A DNA stretch of 64,000 nucleotides from Clostridiales bacterium. Its GTDB lineage: Bacteria > Bacillota > Clostridia > Saccharofermentanales > Saccharofermentanaceae. Position 1 is the stretch's first letter, and the number at the start of each line of letters is the position of its first letter. The notes below the pieces were generated by a model. That model did not search any database and was not told where the DNA came from. It worked only from the letters and a program-made list of their open reading frames with translations. Made by a program: the position numbers and the translations under genes. The stretch is from assembly GCA_017428545.1 (NCBI GenBank), contig JAFRQR010000005.1, positions 1-64,000 on the forward strand. Reading direction: 5' to 3'. This document shows, in pieces, positions 24,814 through 34,087 of the stretch.

Positions 24814-26094
24814 ATGTCGAAAGATTCTGATGTACCTGTAGATGTACCCGCAAATGAAAAACCATTACCGGGCGAAAAGCGCTTTTCCCGCAGGAAAATC
24901 GCCGTGGTTTCCGTATGTTGCGTTTTGGGCGCCGCGCTGATCGGGACAGGTGCTTTTCTCGCATTAAAAGGAAAAGACGGGGAAAAGGCCGAAACCGAGG
25001 CCTCCGGATTTACGCGGGACAAAGGAACTCTTGCGAAGATCTCAGGCCTTGCCCCGGAAGGCGAAGATAAGGATCCGAATTTTGTGATTTCGGACCCGGA
25101 TCTGAATGTGCGGGTCCCGGATAACGATATCGAATTATCCTTTGAGCAGGCGCAGGATGACGAATGGGATGCCGTATTTGAGATCCCGGAAGTTCCGGAT
25201 GAGGAGCCCTGCCAGGTGACGGATGAAATGGTCGCTTATATGAAAAAGCAGGCAGCAGATGCTTTTGAACGTTACGATAAAAACCTCATCCCTGATGTTT
25301 TTGAAGTGGAAGATTTCCACTACGTCGGGTTTGTGTCCTACCGCATCCGATCGATCACAAAAGAAGCCACCGTAATTCTTTACTATCAGGTCACGGTCTC
25401 GGAAGAGGACGGAAGTGATACTTTGTATCACAGCTATTTCTGGTCGTGGAACTTCTATGTGGACTATGCCCCCGCCCTGGCTCAGGTCCTCAGTATTGGA
25501 TCACCTTTGGCAAAAGAGATCTTTTTCGGAAAATGGGGCGTCTACGGATTCTCTTCGATCGATGTCGACCGCATGCAGCGGGAAAAAAACGGCGAGAAGC
25601 CGGAGACCGATACCGTCGATCCGGAACTGTTTTCACCGCTTCCCGGGGAAGATCAGTATTATACGCAGCACCTGGAGAGAGTCACTTCTTGTGAAGACGT
25701 AAACGAGGGCCAGAAGGATCATCTGATCAATGAGGCGATGAACCAGCTCGAATATCTCTGCCGTCCTTACGGCGCCGATCTGGATGAGATCCGTTATAAG
25801 GGTATGGCTGTCGCCTCAAACGGCGGGAGCAGCACAGTCTTTGTGATCTTAGAAGTCCAGGCGACGATGAACAAAGACACATCTTCCGAAGACCACCTGA
25901 CGTACTACTGGTACACGGGCTTTACCGAAGTGTATAAAAGCGGTGAACTCGACGATACTTACATCGTCCATCCGAGCACGAAAATTAGTGTGAGCGGCTG
26001 GGATGGAACCGGCTTTACGAGTATCGACGCTCTGAGAAAAGCCATCGTGCATCTGTCCGGCGACGGGAACTACGATCTGCAGCTGGAAGAGTGA
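24814..26094 (+). CDS. Membrane-anchored protein with two copies of the same unknown domain (paralogue 2)
   Basis: The 426-residue protein has a ~27-residue cytoplasmic N-terminus, one membrane helix (about 31-52) and an extracytoplasmic part. The latter has two domains matching those of the previous gene: SYFWSWNFYVDY..WGVYGFSSID and TYYWYTGFTEVYKSGE..WDGTGFTSID. Here the anchor is a transmembrane helix, not a lipid. The genes are separated by 92 bp with no terminator visible, so they may be co-transcribed. GAGGTGAAAAGAT precedes the ATG. The terminator at 26127-26155 ends the unit. Confidence 0.7.
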   Translation: MSKDSDVPVDVPANEKPLPGEKRFSRRKIAVVSVCCVLGAALIGTGAFLALKGKDGEKAETEASGFTRDKGTLAKISGLAPEGEDKDPNFVISDPDLNVRVPDNDIELSFEQAQDDEWDAVFEIPEVPDEEPCQVTDEMVAYMKKQAADAFERYDKNLIPDVFEVEDFHYVGFVSYRIRSITKEATVILYYQVTVSEEDGSDTLYHSYFWSWNFYVDYAPALAQVLSIGSPLAKEIFFGKWGVYGFSSIDVDRMQREKNGEKPETDTVDPELFSPLPGEDQYYTQHLERVTSCEDVNEGQKDHLINEAMNQLEYLCRPYGADLDEIRYKGMAVASNGGSSTVFVILEVQATMNKDTSSEDHLTYYWYTGFTEVYKSGELDDTYIVHPSTKISVSGWDGTGFTSIDALRKAIVHLSGDGNYDLQLEE

Positions 26095-26126
26095 GAACTT
26101 AGTTCTGAGCATACAGTTTGAAAAAG

Positions 26127-26155
26127 AAAAGAAGCGGGACGGTCCCGCTTCTTTT
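26127..26155. terminator. Bidirectional terminator between convergent genes
   Basis: AAAAGAAGCGGGAC / GTCCCGCTTCTTTT; perfect stem, serving the gene at 24814-26094 and the RNase J gene. Confidence 0.93.
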
Positions 26156-28197
26156 TATATCTCCATAATGCTGATCATGATCAAGGGGCGCCGCTTCGTG
26201 CTCTCGAAGAGCATGCTCTTTAAGGCGTCTCGGATGTGATTGGACTCGACGGCTTCGCGGATCGATTTGGTCGATTTCTGCGACTCCAGACGGTGCAGAT
26301 AGTTATATAGTTTCTGCGCGCATTCATGCTGGATCGGACCGGCTTCGCTGTCGAAGAGGAAGCCGACGGACTGCATGACCGGCGGGCAGAGGAGTTTGCC
26401 GGATACCTTCGAGATCACGATCGAAACGGACACGACACCGTCGTCCGCCAGGACTCTTCTGTCGCGGAAAACGCGGTTGTCGATATCGGCCGCGCCGGAA
26501 CCGTCGATAAGAACAGGTGCCGCCGGCACATATCCGTTGATCTTTGCCGAATCAGCTGTCAGTTCAAGTACGTCACCATTATTAAGGATAAACGTTCTCG
26601 ATTCAGGCGTGCCGAGTCTCTGCGCAAGCTCCGCGTGACGGAAAAGCATCCTGTATTCACCGTGACACGGCACGAAGAATTTCGGCTTTACAAGCGTGTG
26701 GATGAGCGTCAGTTCATCGAGATAGGCGTGGCCGGAAACGTGCACGTCCGCGAGGGATTCGTAGATGACGTGGGCGCCTCTTCGGAACAGCTCGTTGATG
26801 ACTCTGTAGATCGGCTTTTCGTTACCCGGGATCGGGTGTGCGGAAAGGATGACCGTGTCGCCTGCGTGGATATCAACAACGCGGTGCGAAGCAAATGCCA
26901 TACGCGAAAGCGCCGACATCGGTTCGGCCTGCGATCCTGTTGTCAGGATAACGACCTCTTCCGGCTCGTATTTGTTAATGTCATTAATGTCGATGAGCGT
27001 ACTGGGGTTCATCGTGATGTAGCCCAGGGAATTCGCGACGGAGAAGGTGTTGAGCATCGATCTTCCGATGAGCGCGACCTTTCTGTTATACATCTCCGCG
27101 GCGGTGAAGATCTGCTGCATGCGGTGCACGTGCGAAGAAAAGGTCGCGATGATGATCCTTCCCGTGGTGTTCTGGAAGATCCGCTGGAAAGACTCGCCCA
27201 CGTGCTTTTCGGAAGGAGAAGAGCCCGGAATCTCAACATTCGTGCTCTCTGCGAGCATCAGAAGAACGCCCTGACGTCCGTATTCCGCAAATCTTCCGAG
27301 GTCGATCGGATCGCCGTTGATCGGCGTAAAGTCGATCTTAAAGTCACCTGTGTGGATGATGTTTCCGATCGGTGTTCTGATCGCAAAGGCAAAAGCGTCC
27401 GCGATACTGTGGTTGACGCGGATGAATTCGACGGAGAAGGAGTTTCCCGCTTTGATCGTGTCTCCGGCCGCGCAGTAAACGAGTTCGATGCCGCGTGTTC
27501 CGACGCCGCCCTCCATGAGCTTATGGCGGGCAAGTTCGATGGTGAGTTTGCCACCGTAAAGCGGGCACTTCAGCTCGCGCATCAGAAACGGCAGAGATCC
27601 GATATGGTCTTCATGTCCGTGCGTCAGGAAGATACCTCTGACGCGGTCTTTGTTCTGAAGTACATACGTGTAATCCTGGATCACGGAGTCTACGCCGAGC
27701 ATGCTTTCTTCCGGGAATGCGACGCCGACATCGACGATGATGATGTCGTTTCCGTACTCGAAAAGCGTCATGTTCTTGCCGATCTCCTGCATGCCGCCCA
27801 GAGGAATGACCTTGAGCTTATGCGTTTCTTTCTTGCTGGCAAAAGCTTTCTCCGCGTCCTGTACGGTCTTAAGGAAGGTGGAGTTGATCTGCGAAAGGAC
27901 TTCGTCCGATGCCGTAGGAAAAGCACTCTTCCTGCTTCTGTTATTGCCCCCGCGGCTGACGGGCGTACTGGACTTCAGTTTACCGGTGCTTTTCGCGCGG
28001 GAAACGGGGGCACCCTTAGAAGATGTCTTTGTGGATCCGGAACGTGAGGCGTTCTTTCTGGAAGAGATCTTCCGGGAAGACGGGGATGGTCCCTTTCTGC
28101 TTGTTTTGGACGCAGAAGGAAGTCGGACGGCGTTATTGTATTTCGCGCCTTCCGAAGCGCCCTTAGAGGACGACTTTCGATTGTTGGGTTGTGTCAT
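26155..28197 (-). CDS. rnj: Ribonuclease J with a long basic N-terminal extension
   Basis: RNase J is a metallo-beta-lactamase/beta-CASP enzyme for 5' exonucleolytic and endonucleolytic mRNA decay and rRNA maturation. The catalytic core starts near residue 127 (KVIPLGGMQEIGKN). The metal site is LTHGHEDHIGSLPF, with further ligands in HTGDFKID and the beta-CASP HVSGHA block. A C-terminal domain follows. The ~125-residue N-terminal extension is Ser/Lys/Arg-rich, low-complexity and probably disordered; the usual protein is ~555 residues and this is 680. Two iterated octamers lie in the extension. GAGAGAGG precedes ATG 28197. Confidence 0.93.
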   Translation of the reverse strand: MTQPNNRKSSSKGASEGAKYNNAVRLPSASKTSRKGPSPSSRKISSRKNASRSGSTKTSSKGAPVSRAKSTGKLKSSTPVSRGGNNRSRKSAFPTASDEVLSQINSTFLKTVQDAEKAFASKKETHKLKVIPLGGMQEIGKNMTLFEYGNDIIIVDVGVAFPEESMLGVDSVIQDYTYVLQNKDRVRGIFLTHGHEDHIGSLPFLMRELKCPLYGGKLTIELARHKLMEGGVGTRGIELVYCAAGDTIKAGNSFSVEFIRVNHSIADAFAFAIRTPIGNIIHTGDFKIDFTPINGDPIDLGRFAEYGRQGVLLMLAESTNVEIPGSSPSEKHVGESFQRIFQNTTGRIIIATFSSHVHRMQQIFTAAEMYNRKVALIGRSMLNTFSVANSLGYITMNPSTLIDINDINKYEPEEVVILTTGSQAEPMSALSRMAFASHRVVDIHAGDTVILSAHPIPGNEKPIYRVINELFRRGAHVIYESLADVHVSGHAYLDELTLIHTLVKPKFFVPCHGEYRMLFRHAELAQRLGTPESRTFILNNGDVLELTADSAKINGYVPAAPVLIDGSGAADIDNRVFRDRRVLADDGVVSVSIVISKVSGKLLCPPVMQSVGFLFDSEAGPIQHECAQKLYNYLHRLESQKSTKSIREAVESNHIRDALKSMLFESTKRRPLIMISIMEI

Positions 28198-28260
28198 TAT
28201 TTACCTCTCTCTGTCCGCCGCCTAACCTCGTTCCGAGCGCTCTGCGGGGGCTAACAGATT

Positions 28261-29430
28261 TTAATTTACTATATAAACTTTATAGCCGCTCTTAGACGAC
28301 ATATGCTCGCCGTTTTCGGCGAAGATATCAATGTGGTGGCCGTTGACGCCGGACCCTTTGTCTTCGACGGTGTAGTAGCCGTCTCCGCCGAGCGGGTCGT
28401 TCTCGATGTAGATCTTCGTTCCGGCAGGGAAAATGCCCCAGTCGGCCGCAACGGTCCTGCCCTCGACGGCAGTGGTCTTCGTCGCGGTCGTGCGGTTATC
28501 CGTGCCTGCACCGGCCCAGTCCGGACCGTAGAATGTGATCTTAAAGTCGGAGCCGATCAGTGTCATGCCCTCTTTATCGGAAACCTGCGGTGCCGGTGTC
28601 GGATCTGCCGGCTTCGGCTTCGGGGTAGGAGTGGCGGAAGAGCCCTGCTTCGGCTTCGGAGTAGGTGTCGGTTTCAGTGTAGGTGTTGCTTTTGCCTTCG
28701 GAGTCGGGGTCGCCGGCTTATAGGCAGAGCAGAAGGAGCACTTTACGTAGGTGCCCTTAATGGTCTTGAACCATTCGTTACTGGTCTTGGCGACGACTTC
28801 GATCGGATCGCCGAGCTTGAGTGTCTTCGTGATCTCGAATTCCGTGCCCGGGCCGGTCCTGACGTTGACTTCGCCTGTGGCATAAACGATATCGCTGTAT
28901 GCGGATTCCGTCCATTCCGGCTTCGGTGTCGGCGTCGGCATCGGAGTGGCGGTCGGGGTCGGAACATGTGTCGGTGTAGGTGTGGCGACGGGCTCGGACG
29001 GAGCGGTCGGATCTGCCGCAGCTGTGTCCGACGGATCAGAGGTTGCTTCGGTAAGTGCCGTTTCAAGTGTCGTCTCGGCAGCCGATGTCTCGCTCTCCGT
29101 AGCCTCGGGGAGAGTGGTCGCTTCGGTAGCGTCTGTCTCTACTTCCGAAGGGTCGGTGACCGTTCCGGCTGTGATCGCGTCATTTTCGGAGAAAGTATAG
29201 TAGTCGGGCGTGACCATATCGTAGTTTTCGCCCTCGGTCTTGACCGAAGAATCTGCAAGGAAAGAGTCTGCGCCGACGACGCAGGAAAAAGCGAGCAAAA
29301 TAACGATCGCCGTGCCGATCCCGCAGGATACACGGTTCGTGTTCCGGTGAGCGCTCTTATGAGTATTCCGGTCCGTCTTCCGGTCCGGGTCCCGGTGAGC
29401 GATCTTTATCTCTTTACCGAAAAGCTTCAC
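28261..29430 (-). CDS. Membrane-anchored SH3b and 3D-domain cell-wall protein
   Basis: The 389-residue protein has a cytoplasmic basic start and one membrane helix (about 37-55). A long Thr/Ala/Ser/Glu linker with Pro-Thr repeats follows. Next come a bacterial SH3 domain (ATGEVNVRTGPGTEFEITKTLKLGD), a second Pro-Thr-Lys linker, and a C-terminal 3D (double-psi barrel) domain. The 3D part carries the three aspartates typical of YabE/YuiC/MltA-like folds (VEDKGSGVNGHHIDIF). Such proteins are muralytic lytic transglycosylases or wall-binding factors. Start GTG 29430 was chosen for its AAAGGAG site; the TTG at 29466 lacks one. Confidence 0.85.
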   Translation of the reverse strand: MKLFGKEIKIAHRDPDRKTDRNTHKSAHRNTNRVSCGIGTAIVILLAFSCVVGADSFLADSSVKTEGENYDMVTPDYYTFSENDAITAGTVTDPSEVETDATEATTLPEATESETSAAETTLETALTEATSDPSDTAAADPTAPSEPVATPTPTHVPTPTATPMPTPTPKPEWTESAYSDIVYATGEVNVRTGPGTEFEITKTLKLGDPIEVVAKTSNEWFKTIKGTYVKCSFCSAYKPATPTPKAKATPTLKPTPTPKPKQGSSATPTPKPKPADPTPAPQVSDKEGMTLIGSDFKITFYGPDWAGAGTDNRTTATKTTAVEGRTVAADWGIFPAGTKIYIENDPLGGDGYYTVEDKGSGVNGHHIDIFAENGEHMSSKSGYKVYIVN

Positions 29431-29559
29431 TATCTTCTCCTTTCGCAATATCTTTCCCTCAGACAATAGTTATCCATATTTTACCATAAAGGTCCGAAAA
29501 GCGCAAAAATCAGCGCTTTTTGAGGCTCGGGAGGGGGTGAAAAAGTTAGATTGTCAAAG

Positions 29560-29591
29560 AAATAATTCGTGCTCAAACGGGCACGAATTAT
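29560..29591 (-). terminator. Terminator of pyruvate kinase
   Basis: On the minus strand ATAATTCGTGC / GCACGAATTAT is a perfect 11-bp stem followed by TTTCTTT. Confidence 0.85.
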
Positions 29592-29627
29592 CCTTGAAAA
29601 CATTTGCGTTCATCTATGTTTTGTTCC

Positions 29628-31394
29628 TCAGGAAACGCTTCCGCGCTTGGCGTCGACAGATACCGTCGCGCCTTCCTTAAGGAGCTTGGTGCAGTTCTCG
29701 CACGAAAGGATCGCCGGGATATCCAGCGCCATGGCGACCGTCGCGGCATGGGAAGCGGAGTCGTCATCCTCGACGATCAGTGCTTTTGCATGCTTAATAA
29801 ACGGCATCATTTTGTTATTGGTATACGGAGCGACCAGGATGATGCTGTCATCTTCGGAAAGCGGCAGCTGCTCGTCGAGGTGCTCGGGATCTTTGACGAT
29901 GTAGACGGTGCCGGTGACCAGAGAGCTCTGCTCGTCGGAGGTCGGCTGGCCGTTGCCGTGCACGATGGACTTGCCGAGCGCCTGGACGCGGATGGTGTTG
30001 GTCGTGCCGCTCATGCCGACCGGCGTACCACCTGTCATAACGACGAGGTCGCCGTCATTTAAGAAACCGCACTTCTTCGCAGCATCGATGCCGACACCGA
30101 ACAGTTCGTCGGTGGTGGCCACTTCCGGAACGAGGATCGGGTAAACGCCCCAGGAAAGGTTCAGCTGGCGCTGTACACGCGGGAACAGAGTGCCTGCCAC
30201 GATCGGGCTGGCCGGACGGAAACGGGAGATCTGACGGGCCGTTCTTCCGCCGTGGGTAACGGTAACGATCGCCTTGGCGTTAAGGTCCATGGCAGTCGTG
30301 CATGTCGCATGGGAAATGGCGTTTGCGACCGAAGGCATCATGGTCGGCTTGGACTTGCTGAACTGATACCAGTAATCGATCGATTCCTCGGTCTGCTCGG
30401 CGATCTGGACCATCATCTTCAGCGCCTCGACCGGATACTTGCCGTTGGCGGTCTCGCCACTCAGCATGACCGCGGAGGTACCGTCGTAGATCGCGTTTGC
30501 AACGTCCGAAACTTCCGCACGTGTCGGACGCGGGTTTCGGATCATGGAGTCGAGCATCTGTGTCGCGGTGATGGAGATCTTACCGGCAGAATGGCACTGC
30601 TGGATGCATCTTTTCTGGACGATCGGGACGTTTGCCGCCGGGATCTCGACACCGAGGTCACCACGGGCAACCATGATGCCGTTACTTACTTTCAGGATCT
30701 CGTCGAAGTTCTGGATACCTTCGTTATTCTCGATCTTAGCGATGATGTTGATGCCGTGATCGCCGTTCTTTTCTAGGATGTGGCGGATCTCCTGGACGTC
30801 CTTGGCCTTTCTTACGAAAGAAGCGGCGATAAAGTCAAATTCGTTCTTTACGGCGAAAAGGATATCTTCCTTATCTTTTGCCGTCAGCGCCGGCAGGCAA
30901 AGCTCTGCGTCCGGAACATTCACACTCTTTTTCGTGCTGACCGGACCGCCGTTACTTACCGTGCAGTAGATGTCACCGCCGTCGATATGGTCGACGATGA
31001 GCTCGATCAGGCCGTCATCGATGAGGATGCGGGAGCCCTCTTTGACGTCGCCGGCGAGATCTTTGTACGAAACAGAGAATTCCTTATCGGTGCCGATGAC
31101 GTCCTTTTCACGGATAACGACCTCGGAACCCTCGATGAAATTGGTCTTTCCGCCTTCAAATTCCCCGGTTCTGATCTCCGGGCCCTTGGTGTCGAGAAGA
31201 AGTGCGACCGGAAGATCGAGCTCCTCGCGGATCCTTTTCACGCGGTCGATCCTCTGCTGGTGCTCTTCGTAAGAGCCGTGCGAAAAATTCAGTCTCGCGA
31301 CGTTCATGCCCGCGAGCATCAGATCTCTTACCACCTCATCGGAATCCGCTGCCGGACCGAGGGTACAGATTATTTTCGTTTTACGCATACACAT
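29628..31394 (-). CDS. pyk: Pyruvate kinase
   Basis: This glycolytic enzyme converts phosphoenolpyruvate and ADP to pyruvate and ATP. The 588 residues include the barrel with KIICTLGPA, MNVARLNFSHG and LLDTKGPEIRTGEF. The K/Mg-binding block is MVARGDLGVEIP, and the regulatory C-terminal domain follows. The extra ~100-residue C-terminal PEP-utiliser-type domain (ending LSCENCTKLLKEGATVSVDAKRG) is the form common in Bacilli and Clostridia. ATG 31394 has AAGGAG 7 nt upstream. Promoter at 31503-31531 (minus) and terminator at 29560-29591 make it monocistronic. Confidence 0.96.
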   Translation of the reverse strand: MCMRKTKIICTLGPAADSDEVVRDLMLAGMNVARLNFSHGSYEEHQQRIDRVKRIREELDLPVALLLDTKGPEIRTGEFEGGKTNFIEGSEVVIREKDVIGTDKEFSVSYKDLAGDVKEGSRILIDDGLIELIVDHIDGGDIYCTVSNGGPVSTKKSVNVPDAELCLPALTAKDKEDILFAVKNEFDFIAASFVRKAKDVQEIRHILEKNGDHGINIIAKIENNEGIQNFDEILKVSNGIMVARGDLGVEIPAANVPIVQKRCIQQCHSAGKISITATQMLDSMIRNPRPTRAEVSDVANAIYDGTSAVMLSGETANGKYPVEALKMMVQIAEQTEESIDYWYQFSKSKPTMMPSVANAISHATCTTAMDLNAKAIVTVTHGGRTARQISRFRPASPIVAGTLFPRVQRQLNLSWGVYPILVPEVATTDELFGVGIDAAKKCGFLNDGDLVVMTGGTPVGMSGTTNTIRVQALGKSIVHGNGQPTSDEQSSLVTGTVYIVKDPEHLDEQLPLSEDDSIILVAPYTNNKMMPFIKHAKALIVEDDDSASHAATVAMALDIPAILSCENCTKLLKEGATVSVDAKRGSVS

Positions 31395-31502
31395 AGTTTG
31401 TCTCCTTATTGTTTCGCTCCTGCCCGAAAAGCACTCGGGCGCAGCGGTTTAGGTGCTTTCCCCGTATTGCTTCCGAATCGATCCCGAAAGCAATTTTCGT
31501 CA

Positions 31503-31531
31503 CCTATAAGATACCACCACCGCTTTGTCAA
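31503..31531 (-). promoter_or_regulatory. pyk promoter
   Basis: On the minus strand TTGACA (31531-31526), a 17-bp spacer and TATAGG (31508-31503). The leader (about 105 nt) contains an octamer pair (31427-31434 with a near-match at about 31449) that can form a hairpin. Confidence 0.75.
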
Positions 31532-31622
31532 TTCTATACAAACCGTGTTGTGCGATTTGACAAAAAACGAATCGGGCAATTGAGCCTGTCGAAGAATAGG
31601 GATGTTCTGATCTGACAAAAAG

Positions 31623-31658
31623 AGAGAGCGCCAAGGGGAGGAATCCTCGACGCTCTCT
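31623..31658 (-). terminator. Terminator of the zinc-ribbon/membrane protein operon
   Basis: AGAGAGCG / CGCTCTCT with an inner GAGGA-TCCTC stem, followed on the minus strand by CTTTTT. Confidence 0.8.
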
Positions 31659-31725
31659 TAGAAAGCCTTGATTCATGAGGCTTTAAGAAACATCTAACTT
31701 ATTTTCCAGCGCTTCCTTAAGCACC

Positions 31726-32496
31726 TTAAAACTCATCTTCTTCGAAATCGCTGAAATCGTCATTCGGATCTGCCGATTCCCACAGCGGCTTACTTGCGGT
31801 CGGCGCTTCGTAGACGGGAGCGTCGGGGCGCAGGAACTGCTGCGCTTCCGGATCGATCGGCCCGGTCGGGACATCGTCTCCGAACATCATGGCGATCTCG
31901 GCTTCGACCGGATCGAAGATCTCTTTTTCCGGTTTCGGTTCCGGCTTCGGCTTCGGTGTGTCCCAGAGAGGTGCCGGGCGATTTTTGGAGCCGGCCACAC
32001 CTGCAGCTACACCGCCTGCTGCCGCTGCACCTGCTGCACCGAAATTTCCCAGGATGCCGCCGCTTCTTCCGTTGACCAGACCCGGTGTAGGTTCAGAAGC
32101 CGAAGGATCCTTGGAGAACGCGACACCCTCTTCCTTTAATTCCTGAGCGATCTTCTTCGCAGCCTCATCCGCGAGCTTATCTTCCGGCTTCGGAATATAT
32201 CTTTCCAGAGGTCTTGCCGGAACGGTCTTGAGCGCATGGTTCGAAAACTCGATCATGCTCTTGTCGTGTGTGAACATAGCCATGGAAGCTTCGCAGTACG
32301 AGTCAATGATCGGACTGGCTCCTCCGATGGCGCCGAAATCTTCGGTCGTCGTCATTGTGACACCGAGTCCGTACTTTTCGATCTCATCACGGCTGTCACC
32401 GATGTTATTTGATTTGCTGAGAAGGAGCGCCATCAGAGCAAACGAACTGCCGATGCCCCAGGCGATACCGAAAATAACTGCTAAAACCCAAAACAT
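31726..32496 (-). CDS. Membrane protein with Pro/Glu-rich tail, unknown function
   Basis: The 256-residue protein has one N-terminal membrane helix (about 3-25) and a conserved-looking region (about 30-130). An Ala/Gly-rich stretch (GAAGAAAAGGVAAGVAG) and an acidic Pro-rich tail ending DFSDFEEDEF follow. No domain is recognised. The ATG lies 7 bp after the stop of the upstream zinc-ribbon gene with AGGAGTGA inside that gene, so translation is coupled and the proteins probably work together. Terminator at 31623-31658. Confidence 0.72.
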   Translation of the reverse strand: MFWVLAVIFGIAWGIGSSFALMALLLSKSNNIGDSRDEIEKYGLGVTMTTTEDFGAIGGASPIIDSYCEASMAMFTHDKSMIEFSNHALKTVPARPLERYIPKPEDKLADEAAKKIAQELKEEGVAFSKDPSASEPTPGLVNGRSGGILGNFGAAGAAAAGGVAAGVAGSKNRPAPLWDTPKPKPEPKPEKEIFDPVEAEIAMMFGDDVPTGPIDPEAQQFLRPDAPVYEAPTASKPLWESADPNDDFSDFEEDEF

Positions 32497-32503
32497 AATT
32501 CGA

Positions 32504-33784
32504 TCACTCCTGTCTCTTTTTCGTGAAGAAGAACAGGGAAGCGGACTGCGACAGACGCAGCTGCTTGACGGCCTTCGACAAGAACCTGTAGCCGACGGTA
32601 AACAGCGCTATGGTCAGCACTACCATGAGTGCGAGGACGATCGTTCGCGGATCTCGTCGGGATGAGTTGTAACGATACGATCTGGAATATTCATACGGAT
32701 CACTGAAAAATGCCGGTACGATCCAGAATCTGAGCGCGGCGATAAACAGCACAGACAGAATGATCGCGAGCATTATCGTGAAAAACCAGAACAGCTTTTC
32801 GTTCCACGGCGCGCCGCAGACGACTTTGCCGGTCTGTCCGTTGACGAGGACAGTGTTCTGAAAGCCCCTGTACTTATATGTTACGAACCATACGGGAAGC
32901 ATCGCGTATCTGACGTCTCGATCGATCAGATCCAGCTGCCTCGTTCCGGCTAACCGTTTGCCGGAACCGCCGAATGTCTTCATGGCCTCGTTATTAAACT
33001 CTTCGTGACAGCGCTTGGCGACGATCTCGTCGAGCTGGACATTCGTGATGTCGGACGTGTTGGAATAAAAACCGAGAAGATAATCTTCGTCGAAATTCTT
33101 CATATCCGAAAAATCGAAAGGCTCCAGACGCTGTGTGATCTTCGGTGAAAGCATCTGTGATCCGTCGACCGGAAGGTTCTGCACGATGATGTTGCCGGAA
33201 CGGCCGAAATAACGTGTTTCATAGGAATATCTGTCCTTTTTGAAACGCGCGCTGTACATGTTTGCTTCCGCGTGCCTCGCGTCAACGAGCCAGTACGGAA
33301 CATAGATACCGTGAACGGCGCTCGGCTCGAAGTTTTTTACTTCCTTCGGGATGAAAAGACCTTTCGAAAACTGTGCTTTGATCAGTTCGACTGCCTTTTC
33401 CTTCGTGATCTGGAACGGCATGATGAACTCCGGTGCTTTTTCCTTGGAAATACGATTGAATACAACGCTCGGACTTCCGCAGTAAATGCATTTGGTGGAG
33501 ACCTCGGTACCATTGATGGTGATCTCGCCTCCGCAGGAACTGCAGGTGTAGATGTAGCAGTCGATGAACTCTTCTTTTACGTCGTTGCCCAAGATCTCGT
33601 CTTCTTCGCTTTTCACGCCGTAGATCTCCGCGGCATCGACCGCACGTTTGTCCTCGGCAAAAGCTTTCGCCTCGGACTCGACTTCTTCCGCGGTAAAAGA
33701 ACTGCCGCAGCTTCTGCAGACGACGCGCTGCGTAGCCGGATCAAAGACCAGCGGCGCGGCGCAGTTCTTACATAATGTAGCCAT
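32504..33784 (-). CDS. Double zinc-ribbon membrane protein
   Basis: The 426-residue protein starts with a TFIIB-like zinc ribbon (CKNC..CRSC, residues 5-29) and has a second ribbon (CSSC..CIYC, about 80-101). A domain of ~200 residues follows, with the block VHGIYVPYWLVDARHAEANM and LPVWFVTYKYRGFQNTVLVNGQTGKV. These blocks belong to a family annotated 'TFIIB-type zinc ribbon-containing protein'. Two membrane helices (about 330-350 and 380-405) are near the C-terminus. GGGGAGAAA precedes the ATG. It is first in a two-gene operon, and function is unknown. Confidence 0.8.
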   Translation of the reverse strand: MATLCKNCAAPLVFDPATQRVVCRSCGSSFTAEEVESEAKAFAEDKRAVDAAEIYGVKSEEDEILGNDVKEEFIDCYIYTCSSCGGEITINGTEVSTKCIYCGSPSVVFNRISKEKAPEFIMPFQITKEKAVELIKAQFSKGLFIPKEVKNFEPSAVHGIYVPYWLVDARHAEANMYSARFKKDRYSYETRYFGRSGNIIVQNLPVDGSQMLSPKITQRLEPFDFSDMKNFDEDYLLGFYSNTSDITNVQLDEIVAKRCHEEFNNEAMKTFGGSGKRLAGTRQLDLIDRDVRYAMLPVWFVTYKYRGFQNTVLVNGQTGKVVCGAPWNEKLFWFFTIMLAIILSVLFIAALRFWIVPAFFSDPYEYSRSYRYNSSRRDPRTIVLALMVVLTIALFTVGYRFLSKAVKQLRLSQSASLFFFTKKRQE

Positions 33785-33914
33785 GAAATTTCTCCCCGTT
33801 TCTTTCCCGTCTTTTTCAAGTGCGCGAGAAAAACCTTGCGCACCGATCTTTCTGCGCAGGATCCCCGCGCAAAAACCAATCCGCGCAGTATGCCCGCGCG
33901 AAAACCTAAATAAA

Positions 33915-33923
33915 TTATAACAT
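33915..33923 (-). promoter_or_regulatory. Extended -10 promoter of the zinc-ribbon operon
   Basis: On the minus strand TGTTATAAT is a perfect extended -10. The leader between it and the ATG (33784) is GC-rich. Confidence 0.5.
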
Positions 33924-34033
33924 AAGGAGCATTTGACACACTCGCGGGAAAAGAAAAATAGATGGCGCTAATTCGACGGGAAAAGCAATTGAGAACGTAA
34001 AAGAATTTGTATAAAAAATCTTCCCGAAAACGG

Positions 34034-34062
34034 ATGACATAAGAAGGTGGTTGGTCTATGAT
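34034..34062 (+). promoter_or_regulatory. pflB promoter
   Basis: ATGACA (34034-34039), a 17-bp spacer and TATGAT (34057-34062) give a ~285-nt leader before the pflB ATG. Confidence 0.6.
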
Positions 34063-34087
34063 GTAGGGGTAATGAAAATCATTTCCA

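Noticed and set aside
26326..28047. 573-residue open frame on the plus strand under the RNase J gene
   Set aside because: Antisense shadow of a conserved enzyme gene, Arg/Asp/Val-rich, without start signal or family resemblance.
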